A DNA stretch of 64,000 nt from positions 63,953,879 through 64,017,878 of the forward strand of contig OY997595.1 of assembly GCA_963921825.1 (NCBI GenBank), written 5' to 3'. The stretch is from Erodium maritimum. Taxonomy: Eukaryota > Streptophyta > Magnoliopsida > Geraniales > Geraniaceae. A program made the position numbers and the translations under genes. Each line of letters opens with the position of its first letter. Position 1 is the stretch's first letter. Shown here one piece after another: positions 46,004 to 56,944 of the stretch. The notes under the pieces were generated by a model. That model searched no databases and was not told the origin of the DNA. It saw only the letters and a program-made list of their open reading frames with translations.

Positions 46004-46342
46004 AAACTAACTATCATCAACTTGTAATTTTCAAAAACTTACTGTAGACTTATTAGCCGATTAATTTGACATTGTAGACTTAAGGTAATTACGCAAACTA
46101 ACATTTTCCGTTAAAAATGACAGAAAACGTTAGGAAAAAGTCTAAGAACTAACTGTCATACGACTATTGAACTCAAAAACTAACTGTGGACTTGTTAATT
46201 TTTTGAATTTTTCCTAACGTTTTCTGTCATTTATAACGGAAAATGTTAGTTTACATAATTACCTTAAGTCTACAATGTTACATTGATCGACTAATAAGTC
46301 TACATCTAGTTTTGAACGATACAAATTAATGATAGTTAATTC
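46004..46342. mobile_element. Foldback MITE (about 339 bp)
   Basis: Near-perfect long inverted repeat: the left arm ends ACTTAAGGTAATTACGCAAACTAACATTTTCC…GAAAACGTTAGGAAAAA, and the right arm is its reverse. The arms are about 140 bp each, with a central spacer of about 60 bp (46147-46208). No coding capacity. Superfamily not determined. Confidence 0.85.
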
Positions 46343-46427
46343 TCAGAGTTATACTTTAAACTTTCAACAACAATGTACATGCTCTAAAGACTTAAGTTTT
46401 TGGTGCCAACTTATGAAATAATCCTTT

Positions 46428-48068
46428 TTTTTTCCTTTTTTTTTATCAACAGATTTTTTTTATATAAAAACCAACAGTTACAAAGTGTAACTGAAGGTCA
46501 AGGGCAAGCCCTCCAGGTACCTTACAACCAAGAGACAAACCCACAAGGTTCAATCTCAAACAGATACCCAACAAGGGGTATCAAACCTAAACGATGGTCT
46601 CAGAACCTAATGTAGAAAATCAGCAAACCAAACTAACAGAGAAACACGCTGACCCCAACCAAACAAAACAAGCCAAACAGTGGCAAACAGGGAAACAAGG
46701 CCCACAACTAGCAGATTACAACCTTGGGCAAAACCCAACCTAATACAAACCAGCCCAACAAGGGGCGACCTACCTAAGGGCAACCAGGCCCAAGACAGAA
46801 AAAACCAGCTGAACAAAGTCTCGAGCTCAGTACGAACTCCAAGCAAACTGAAGCAGCTCCGATCAACCTCGAACACCAAGCACCAAACAAGTCCGGCCAC
46901 CACCGACCAAACCACGAGAACCACCGAAGTGCAAGGCCAAGATGAAGAAAGGTAGGCAACCAAGTCAGCAACCCCAACGAACCTCCAAGTTACTCCGACA
47001 CCCAACTCCCCTATTACCCAGTACCCTTGAAAGAGCACCGGGTGCGTTTGCCCTCACCCTGCCTCGCTGGATCAGAATCCCCAAGTCTTACCCATTAAGC
47101 TTCCAGACGCCGTAAGGCTGAACCCAATAATGGCCAACACCACTAATTGAGCCTCGCCCACCGAATCGAGGACGAGGAAAGGAAGATGGGTAAAGGAGAG
47201 AGGGAAAGACCAGAACTAGTAGGGGAAGGGGAAAACCAGGTCCGATCTATTATTCTCGAATCTCAAACGAGATCCCGTCGAGGGCCAACACCCTCCGACG
47301 ACCCAAGGGGAGAGGCCAGTACCAATAGGTCCAGTTTAACAGATCAAGCCAGGGGCGAGTAAAATTGTAAAGTAAGGAAAGAATTACAGAATCTTACCAA
47401 GGACCTCCGCGCGCCGGGAAGAAGAGAGGCTGGGACCGCAACACCCGCCCTATCGATCCGAGATGAAACCAAACCCACACAGCTCCAAAGCTTCAACACC
47501 CGCGAGGCCCAGGATCACCCGAGAACTAGTGAAGAAGTACCAGATCTGATGAAAGACCAGACATCAAGATGAAAAGAGAGACGGAGAAGACGAGAAGCAA
47601 AAAGAGCAAGTGGCCAGAACTCGTCATCAACCAAAGGGAGAAGAAAAGTCCCACTAGGACTGGAAACACTGCCACCGGTGGAGGAGCGAAACCGCGAGAT
47701 ATGAAGAGGGAGGAGACGCATCAAAAAGCCCACCCATCGAACCCCAAGACCCAAATCAACCCAAAATATTCTCCCACGGTGTCAAGAACGACACCACCGA
47801 CTAGAAAACCCCGGGATAACAGAGAAGAAGCACAGGGTAAGAAAAGGGTTGAAACAAGGCCTTGGAAGCCAAATCTGAGACCACAAAGAAAGGAAAAGCA
47901 AGGGAACAAGAAGAGAGTTGAAGAGGGGAGGCCACCGGTGAGTTTCTGACAACGAATCGCCGAGAAAATCATCGGTGGCCGCCCAAACCAGATCTAGGGT
48001 TTGTAAAGATAGAGAGAGGTGAGAGCGCGAATAGAGAGAGAACAATGCGGCCTAACCACACATACCTT
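46428..48068 (-). mobile_element. Non-autonomous retroposon, minus strand, head-to-head with next element
   Basis: Perfect 17-bp target duplication TTATGAAATAATCCTTT (46411-46427 and 48069-48085). The poly(A) tail is at the left (oligo(T), 46428-46449, read as TGTTGATAAAAAA on the minus strand). The 5' end, at the right, has a CT-rich leader with a telo-box-like AAACCCTAG. The body is T/G-rich and partly open, but I recognise no domain; no endonuclease or reverse transcriptase. Likely moved by L1 proteins. Confidence 0.85.
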
Positions 48069-48095
48069 TTATGAAATAATCCTTTAAGCAAACAT

Positions 48096-49559
48096 CATCT
48101 CTCGAAACCCTCTCTCTCTCTCTCTCTAAAACCGACCCCTCCAAACCCTAGCCGCGCTTCGGTCGCCTGTCACCAGCGTTAGATCTGGCTTCCTTCGGAG
48201 CTAGAGAAGACGTCGCTGACACTACCTCCCTTCTCCTTTTTGCTTTCTCCCTTTTTCCCCTTTGTCCTGCCTTCTTTTCCCTCTCCGGTGGCGTGGGCTT
48301 CGTAGATCTGTGTGTGGGAGACTCTTCTCCTCCGATTCCGGTGGAGATGGTCGTGGATCTAAAGTCCCGCCACTGTTCCACCTTCGTTTCTGCTGTGTTC
48401 TGGGTGTCTCTGACTCTGGAACTTTTTTGAGTCGCGTCGCCTCTCTGAGATCTTAGACCATCTCTCCCTCGCTCTTCTGGGTACTGCATGGGAGTGGGAG
48501 ACGTTTCGGTGTTCCTCGATTCGTCACCGGCTGGTTCTATTTTGGTGTTGGGGGCTCTTGGATCTGAGCGTCGCCGAGGGGTTGTCTGTTCCTTTCCGTC
48601 CGATTCACAGCCGTTTCGCCTCCTTTTCGTCGTCAGAAGGGTGCTACTTTGTTCGGGGTCCGCCTCGTCTCTGTCCATAGTGGGAAGGGTTTCCAATTGG
48701 ATTCGTTATGGTCTGGCGTCGTGGTGGCTTTGGAAATGAGTAAGTTCTGACCCCCCCCCCCTATCCGATTACTACTTGGACTAGAAAGGTTGATACTTCG
48801 ATATTACTCCTCTCTTACTCTCCCTCCTCTGCTCTTCAGCTTAAGTCCTTGCACTGTCCTCCCTTTTAGTCCTCTTTCTCTGTTTCTTGTTACATGGCAG
48901 GGCCTCACGGTTGGGGTTGGCCATCGTGGGAGGTTTTAAGCCATTGGCTGTAGTTGAGGAATTTCTAGGTTGGATTATGTTAGGATTGAGTGGTTGAGCT
49001 GTAGGTTGGGGGGTATTGGTCTAGCCCCCCCTTCGTGGGTTGCAACAGGTGTTGGCCGGTTGGGAGGACCATTTCGAATCCTTTGGGTTGTGTGGTTTTT
49101 GGCTGAGGGCGGGGTACCATCTGTTGTGTCTTGGAAGTGCGGTGCTTTGGGCGGTTTTGGTTTTATGTTACTGCTGGTTATTTTGGTTGCTCTTCTTGGT
49201 TGTTTATCTGAGTTCCAGACTCTGTGTTTTCTTTGGGGCCTTCCCTGGTTGCATTTGTTTCTTGTTGCCCCTGTTTGTGTTGGTTTAGTTGACCCTTGTT
49301 GGGCCTGTCTTTGTTAGTTCGGTGGCCCTTGTTGGCGTTTGTTTTTCTGATTGCTGGTGTAGCTTTCAGTTCTAGTTGCTTCATGTTAGAAATATTGGGG
49401 GACTTGTCCTGATTTGTACCCATTCAATGGGATGTGTTCTGGTTTGAGGTGCCTACTATTAGGCATGCTCTGTATTGTATCTAAGGGTTTACCCTTATCC
49501 TTGTTTTCATTTCGAAAACTTGGCATTTTATAAATAAAAAAATTGATGATAAAAAAAAA
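48096..49559 (+). mobile_element. Non-autonomous retroposon, plus strand, head-to-head with previous element
   Basis: A 10-bp target duplication AAGCAAACAT (48086-48095 and 49560-49569) and a poly(A) tail after TTGATGAT (about 49549-49559). The 5' end has a (CT)n run and AAACCCTAGCC. The body is T/G-rich like that of its neighbour. Frames of 80-180 codons exist (for example 48262-48739), without a recognisable domain. Confidence 0.85.
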
Positions 49560-49569
49560 AAGCAAACAT

Positions 49570-50199
49570 AATGTAAGCGATAGAAAAGAGGGCGTGACGC
49601 GAGCATAGAAAAGGGAGTTTCTCTATGACTGGGTTTTGGGGTCCATTATAGTTGCTTCATGTCCCACTTTATGTTACCTATGACTCACCCCTTTGTCTCT
49701 CTCCCCACCATCTTTGCCTCTTATTTTTCTCAATCAGACAAATATATATCACCAGCCCAAATCCCTTTTATAGATCGTCAACAACAAGTGTCTAAAAGGA
49801 AAGATTACGGTTTCAGATGTTATATTCGGAGATGTTTATCCAACAGATAAATAGGTTGTTGGTGTCTGAATAAAGCCTTTTCAATGAATTGAAGTTCAAT
49901 TTATCTATAGTTCCGTTTTATAAAAAAAGATGTTTAATATGTTTCACCAAAATCAACACCATATTTATCAAACACCCAAAACATCCCCCGAAAATTAATT
50001 CCCCCTCTGTTTCTCGCGATTGTCGAGATCTCCTCCTTCTCGAAGAATCCTACCTTACCTATGAAGTCTCCTATTTATGTTGTCGATTTGATTGCCGCCA
50101 GCCTTTTCGTCAGTCTTGTATCATCGCAGTCATATCTGCTGTAGTCTCTCCCACGTGTGTCTCCACCTCGCCCCTCATCGGTCGTGAGGCCTACCATTA
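49570..50199. other. No recognised feature
   Basis: Mixed sequence with short frames only; nothing supported. Confidence 0.4.
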
Positions 50200-51000
50200 A
50201 ACCGAGGCGCAGAAGAAACCTAAGTATTCTTCTACCGCCCTAGTCTCTCTTTCTCTCTCCTCCACAACACCTCTCCTTCCTCCCCCGACCACGACAGTCG
50301 TGGCCGTCTCCCCCGATACGTATGAACCTCTGGGGAAAGCTCGACGGGGTCGGCCTTTGAAGAACCAAACCCTAGCTTCCAACAACAGACTCGAGCGCTG
50401 GCATAATAACTCAGCCTCACGACAATCTCAACAAGGGAGGACAAAGATCCAAGAACCTAATTTGACAATCATAAAAGCACAAGACAAAACAGTTAAAAAA
50501 AATGAGTTTAGAACCCGAATTTAGCAACCATGAAGCACAAAAAAAAAACAGGTCTAATACCCAGATTTGTCAACCATGAAGCTCAAGAAAGCTAGTCGTC
50601 CACCACTGAAAACACCTATAACCTTACCCGGGCATGAGGAGAATATTGTATCTCATCGGTACACAAACTCAGAGAGTTAAAGGGCACCGACACACCGACG
50701 ACCAACATCTTTTAATTGTAGAGATAATCCGGTGAATAATCACCGAAACTCAAAACCCAAAGAGACAAGACTCCTTGATTTCCAAGGCCTAAAGACCTTG
50801 TACAACCCGTCAAAGGCCAACAACTAAAAGAATGACGGCCCCTTCCATCAAAGGGCAGGGAAACAAAGGAAATTGTAACGAGCCTAAATCTAGGGATGGA
50901 CAGATTTCCAACAAGGCACAAATAAAGCATAAGGTGAGACAAGAACCTAACCAACTGCAGTGACGAGGGGCCAGACCAGATGCACAACGAATTGGAAATG
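50200..51000 (-). repeat. Non-LTR-like repeat, related to part of 51591-52690
   Basis: AG-rich on the plus strand, so T/C-rich on the minus strand. Two segments match the neighbouring copy at 51640-51960: one around AGGTCTAATACCCAGA / AGGTCTATAAACCCAGA with ACCATGAA, the other around GCACCGACACACCG / GCATCGACACGCCG followed by GAGATAA. This suggests a second, diverged copy of the same family. Boundaries are uncertain. Confidence 0.4.
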
Positions 51001-51590
51001 TATTTTGAAGTCCGATGCTCGTGTATATATTACATTCCAAGCGAGCAAGCTTTTCATCGCAATTTACATCCAAAGTTTAGTTCAATCATGCTAAGCATGG
51101 TATGTTTGCAACCTATTCTGAAAGTAGACTCATGACTTATCCCCAATGATCAACTTTTTTCCGGTCAAAAGAAGCTCTTATTCGCTCGCAAAGCTGATAG
51201 AATATTACTTGTCTTCGGGTTCAAGTCAAAGACTCTCCCCAAAAGCTGATCTCGAATCATTTAGCTCAACTATAGATGTTTGTCTTTAGTTTCGATCAAC
51301 AACAAATTAAAACGCCTACAAAACTCAAAGCAACAAATTAAAAGACCTACAAAACCCAAGCCATAGATGCAACATGTGGATGCATGTCCACTCATTTCAC
51401 AAAAGTCTTGTAGATTCACCTACAAGATTGTGGACTGTTCTAATAGGATAGAATCAATAATATATATTTTTTCAATAAACCAAAAAATTTATAAAACCTC
51501 CTTTTCAGACTATAAAAAGGGGTGAGAACATCAAGTTTCTAGCTATAGAAACTGAACCAAATACATACCCGAGCGCTTGTAAAAACATAG
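51001..51590. other. No recognised feature
   Basis: AT-rich sequence; no credible ORF or terminal repeat. Confidence 0.4.
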
Positions 51591-52690
51591 CCTCATACAA
51601 ACCCAACAAAGAGATTAAATACAATGAAAAGCCAACAAAAGCTTAAACTTAGGTCTATAAACCCAGACTTTCCTACCATGAAACACCCAAAACAAAGGAT
51701 CTAAAGATCCAAAATACAACCATGAGGCGCTAAACCAACTCACCAATCAAGACACCCCAACCACTTACCAGCACGTGAAGTATAAAACCCTTCATCTCAT
51801 CAATAACCAAACCAAACAAATAGAGAAGGCATCGACACGCCGGCGGCCAACACTGCAAACGGCAGAGATAAATCGACAGCAAATACCACCGATACTATAT
51901 CCCCTTCGAATCAGAATCCGCAAGACTTCGAACGAAGGCACATAAGCCAAATACACCTCGTCGGAGGCCAACACCTACATGAACAACGAGGTCTTACCAA
52001 CAACATGGAGAGGAACACGAAAAAGGGAGAAGGGGCGCCGGAAATTAGAGATCTCAACAGCAGTGATGGTGGGAGGCAAAGCATCTGCATGGGACCCCTC
52101 CCAGGGCCAGTCCCTGATGCTCAGCCGCGCACTAGTTTTTCACCCTACAAAAACAAAAGTAGTGAAATTAAAGAAGACTCATTCAATTAGTTTGATCCAG
52201 AATCGAGAGAGGGGTCGAGGAAGTAGAGTCGGTGGAGGCCAGGGACATGGACGCGCCCATGGCGGCTTCAGAGATGGCGAGGGTTGCTCGGGCGAGATGA
52301 TCTGATACAATAGGATCTAGTGCCAGATCAATCTGTAAGAGGTATGGGAAACAGGGGTGCATCGAACCTGTAAGTCGTTCGTATGCCTCTGTGGAGGCCA
52401 AGGAGGTGGGACAACTATGGCTGCTTTAGTGGCGGCTGCAGAGGTAGCACCGAAAGAGAAGAACGAATCGTCGACGAAGAGGACCAGGGTAGGTTGCCTC
52501 GCAGAGAGGGGAGGTCCTCTAATCCCGGCCTAGCAGCAACAAAAGAGGCAGAGTAACGGGGAGAGCGCCATGACAATGGAGACGAGGGACCGAAACTACG
52601 CCGGAAGGGACCAAAACTACACGAAGAGGGGTGGAGGCTGGGGTGAGGCGCGGCAAGATGGCACCGAAACCCTAGTAGAACTCTTCATTC
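51591..52690 (-). mobile_element. Non-LTR element copy, minus strand (family of 32045-32755)
   Basis: The part 51990-52560 is homologous, in reverse complement, to 32045-32500, including the CGACCCCTCTCTCGATTCTGG block (split here for length: 52197-52217) and a splice-acceptor-like TTTGTAG before GGTGAAAAA. The element's 5' end lies at the right, near GAAACCCTAGTAGAAC. No intact ORF and no reverse transcriptase. The left (3') end is not sharply defined. Confidence 0.55.
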
Positions 52691-53149
52691 TACTTGTATA
52701 TTCCCTACATTTAATTTATTAGTATATTAAGGAAAATATTAAATAGCTATCATTAAGGAAATTATTGTATTTATTAAGCAAACATTAAATAGTTAATATG
52801 TGATAAGGATTTCGTCATACTGCATTGTGATTCGCCATAAGATGGTAGTACATATTCGCTATGAATGAACCGTCGAAATATATGTCGGCCGTTTTTTTCT
52901 CCCTCCCTAATTCGACCTAAATATTGGGTGTTTTGGGCTTTTTTTTTAGTACAATTTAACATGGGGTTTCATTTTACCCCATTGTGGGGGCTCAAGGTCT
53001 CTTTTTACATTTTCTCTTTCTACAACGTAGCAAATGCAAAACCACCTCTTTTTGTTTTCAAAAGATTGTCTTTTTTGGTACAATATGACAAGTGTATATC
53101 ATCTAATAACCACCAAAAAAACACAAGACATACTTACTAAAATGTTCGG
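52691..53149. other. No recognised feature
   Basis: AT-rich; a chance frame at 52865-53140 is Phe-rich and domainless. Confidence 0.4.
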
Positions 53150-56100
53150 GTAATGTTGGAGGAAGAATGGTCCTAAGAAGGTCATACAAGAATGCTGGAT
53201 AGTAAGAAATGACTTTGTAGACAAGAATCTAAAAATTATGATTCATGGAAGAAAGGTGCAACTTGGCTAAGGAGAAAAAGATCATCAGCTAGAAAATAAC
53301 AAATCAAGGAAGAAAGATACAAGAGGGTTGCAGAGAAGAAGTCCACTTGCACATCTCTTAAACACAACAAAGGTGGAATAGGTTAGGAGAGAAATAGCTT
53401 TGGAAGGAGTTCGTGAGATCCTACCTCGTTCTCTAGGCAATAAAACAACACTAGTTCATTATCCCGATGACTCCTTCGACAGAGAAATGATGAGGGATGA
53501 TGCTCTGTGGTTACAAAAATGGCTTAGTACCATCCCTCACAAAGAGAAGTTGTGCCTAAAGAGAGGAAGATTTATTTGGTTTGAAGTTTATGGCATTCCC
53601 TTTCGAGGTTTTTGTGAAGAAACATTTGAAGCTTGCCTCTTAGAATTTTGAACTCATGTCTTTGTACATCTTGAGTCAAGATTAGGTTTCAATTTGGATG
53701 TAGTTTATATCTTGGTTTATACATAAAATGTGTAGGGAATAAACAAATAAATATCCATACTTCTGGGTCAAGAGGGTTTTGAATTCTTGATTGCAACTAT
53801 TCTCCTTTTCACATAGAAACTCATAACCTTACCAACTCTGATACTCTTAGTTCCTAATTTGGCTGCTCAGAGGAAGGATTAAATCGTCTCGAACATTGAT
53901 TCCTCTGCTACTGTTGATGTCTCTGGCCAGAATATAGATCTTAGGACAAAAGATCTCACATTTGAAAGTGGAGTAATGGCCATTAATGGCTATGAAGATC
54001 AAATGTACATTTAGTATATACCATATATATTGACACCTCAATGCTCCCTATTACATCAGACCTCTCAACGGTTGTGTGAAGAACAAAAGGTTTAAGATGT
54101 ACCAGCTCTGTTCCTATCCAGGTTCTGCAATTACAAACTCTACAACTCAAGAAAATGTGTTTGGTTATCTTGAAACAGATATAATAGGCCTCAAACAAGC
54201 CATCAACTCTCTAGACATCATTATTGATTTCAGGCCTATTCTTTTTTCTGAATATTCTCAACGAGGTTTCTTGAATGCACAACTCATTCAAAAACTCAAA
54301 CTCTTGGCTAAGTTACGGAATCAAAAAACAAGGACCAAATGGTTAAATGAAGGTGATATGTGCACTAAATTCTATCACATTGTGGAAAATGTCAAAAGCT
54401 TAAGGAAGAAGATATCTAAAACCATTGTCCAAGACTTGTGGAAATTAAGGCTCAAGTTGCCTCTCACTTTGCAGATCTTTTAAAGAAATCATTTCCTATA
54501 ATTATAGCCATTTCTACCTTACCCTTTTAGGCCCTGTCTATTTCTCAAGCTGATCAATTAGAACTCCCTTTTCTCATAAGTTACTTTGTAATGTTGAGAA
54601 AGAACCTAGTCCTGATGGTTTTACTATGAATTTTTTTCAGCAGTGTTGGTTCATCTTGAGGAATGATGTTATGGATTTCTTAAATAGTTTCCCCTGTACA
54701 TGTGATTTAGGCAAGGGACTCAATTCTTAATCATGACACCTGCCCTAAATCAGATTGTCCACCGTCCTTTAATGACTTCAGGCCTATCATTTTAGTGGGT
54801 AGCCCCTACAAATCCTCACCAAAATCCTTTCCTCAAGACTCAAACATCACATGGATCTATTGGTTAGTGATGTTGAGTCAGGGTTTATTACATAAAGGCA
54901 TATTCTGGATGGAATATTTCTAGCAACATAAGTAGTTGAACACTTCAAGTCTACTGATGAAGAATTCTTATTTTTCAAAGTTGATTTTGAGAAGTCCTAT
55001 AATCATGTTGATTAGGATTATTTGCTTAATCCCGTAGCTATCATGGGCTTTGGTCTTAAATAGAGTCAATGGCTCATTTTTTTACTTCCAAGCATGGATT
55101 TTTGTTCTTATTAATGGTGTTTCAACTTATGGTTTCAAATTGCAGAGAGGATTAAGACAAGGCTTCCCTCTCTGTCCTCTTCCTTTTGCTTTATTGGCTG
55201 AGGATCTTCATCGTATCTTGGAACGCAATATCCCTTATGAAAAACTTCGGGGTGTTCAATTCTCTCTTGATGGTCCTTGCATTTCTCATTTGCAATTTGT
55301 TGATGACACCTTACTAATTATCAAAGAAAAGACATATCATATCAAGAATCTTAAGTTCTCTTTCTTTTCATTTCAATTAGCCTTAGGTCTTAAGATCAAT
55401 TTCCATATGTCTCAATTTGTCATTCTCAGTGCAGCTTCTTTATCAGAAGAATCTGTCTCTGATATCTCGGAGTTTGCAGCCTCTTCACTCTCTATGAATT
55501 ATCTGGGATTTCAGTTGGTAGAAGACCAACGGAGATTGAGATGTTGGGATCCCATTTTATCCATTTTCAAAACAAAATTAAGCATGTGGTAAGCAAGGCT
55601 TCATTCTTGTACATCATATGTCCCTTTTAAAGGCTTATGTGGGATTTTATAGAGAAGTGGAAAATGGAAGAGGGGGATCCTCTAGAATGGATCAACCTCA
55701 AGGAGAGTTCTCACCAAAGTTAGATGGGATTTGGTGTGCAGTCCAAGGCAACAAGGAGGTCTAGGCTTCAAAATGATCATATAATGAATAAAGCTCTATT
55801 AGCAAATTGGTGGTGGAGGTTTGCTTTGGACCATAATTCTCTCTGGAAAATAGTGTTGTTATAAATATGGTTGGCTCTATCGTGATTGGGATCTATCTAA
55901 ATTTCCCATTACTCAGGGTTGAAGCTTCATATCCCATCTTTCTTCCCTTTTGCTCGAAGACAGATTTTGCAACTTGTTTGGCTATAGAGGCATGTCTTGA
56001 TCTTTAGGCAATAGATCCAGAATTAGCTTCTGGAATGACATTTGGCTTTATGACTCTACTTTAAAGTTTTCATTTAGAAGATTGTATCTCCTCAGTCTTC

Positions 56101-56410
56101 AAAAATCCGCTAAAAAAACTAGTTTTAGAAGGATGGTTGTTGGTTTCTTAAATTCAAGAGAAAACTTAGAGGTTGGGAACTTGGTGAATTCCAAAACCTA
56201 ATCTTGTTTCTTAGCCAAATTACATTGCATCTGGGAATGGACGATAGAATGTCTTGGAAAGTTGATGTCAAAGGCTTCCCAATGCAGAAAATGTATCAAT
56301 TACTTGCAGATCAAGACAACTAGAAGCCAGATTGGACTAAATTTTTATGGTCTCCATCTCTAGCACCAAATATATCTACCTCTCCTTGGTTATGTTGCGA
56401 TCAAAAATAT
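53150..56410 (+). mobile_element. Decayed L1-type LINE with reverse transcriptase
   Basis: ORF1 remnant at 53400-53651 with the DUF4283 hallmark RFIWFEVYGIPFRGFCEETF. ORF2 remnants follow: the endonuclease-RT linker at 54250-54440 (KLLAKLRNQKTRTKWLNEGD…), RT fingers near 54600-54900 (EPSPDGFTMNFFQ; DFRPIILVGSPYK), the palm at 55100-55320 (GLRQGFPLCPLPFALLAEDL and the catalytic QFVDDT at 55292-55309), then the thumb and a zf-RVT-like tail to about 56350. Many stops and frameshifts and no clear poly(A) tail or target duplication: an old insertion. It ends about 530 bp from the CP29 stop codon. Confidence 0.88.
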
Positions 56411-56944
56411 TTTAATCAAAATCTAGGCATGTCGTGATCTTTAGGCTATACAAAGTAATATAATAATATTCTAATTAATTTGACTATTTCAACTATCTAA
56501 TTGTAATAATCAAAACCAAACTTAACTTTTAACCTTGATCAAACCAACATAATCAGATAAATTGAATAATCAATAGTAAGTTTGACTAGATGGCAAGATT
56601 AAACTGCGAAAACAAGCAGCCGAGATTACATCCTCAAACCCTAACCAATTGTAGGTACAACTACCGGCATGTATAAGATCCTACGTAGACATCAAAAGAA
56701 AAGGCAAAATACTACTACTTGTTCATGTTCTTTCCAAAAATCCATCAACTCAAATTCATTTATATCACTCCCAAACGGCCAGAATTCACAAGCTTTGTAG
56801 AGTCCCTGTCAAAAGGAGTAGCAGGTCACATGCCATACAAGCAAAAGAATGAGATTCCAAGCTTTCTATGTATTGAGAAATTCAGCAATCAATTACTGGG
56901 TCAAATAATTTTTCTATTTATGTGGGAAGTGAAAGAATATAAAC
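56411..56944. other. 3' flank of the CP29 gene
   Basis: AT-rich sequence beyond the CP29 stop codon, presumably its 3' UTR and terminator region. AATAAA-like signals on the minus strand are not distinct enough to place. Confidence 0.4.

Noticed and set aside
48148-48739. 182-codon minus-strand frame rich in Arg/Glu/Thr and the opposing plus-strand frames
   Set aside because: It runs antisense through the 5' half of a retroposon and has low-complexity composition; no domain recognised.
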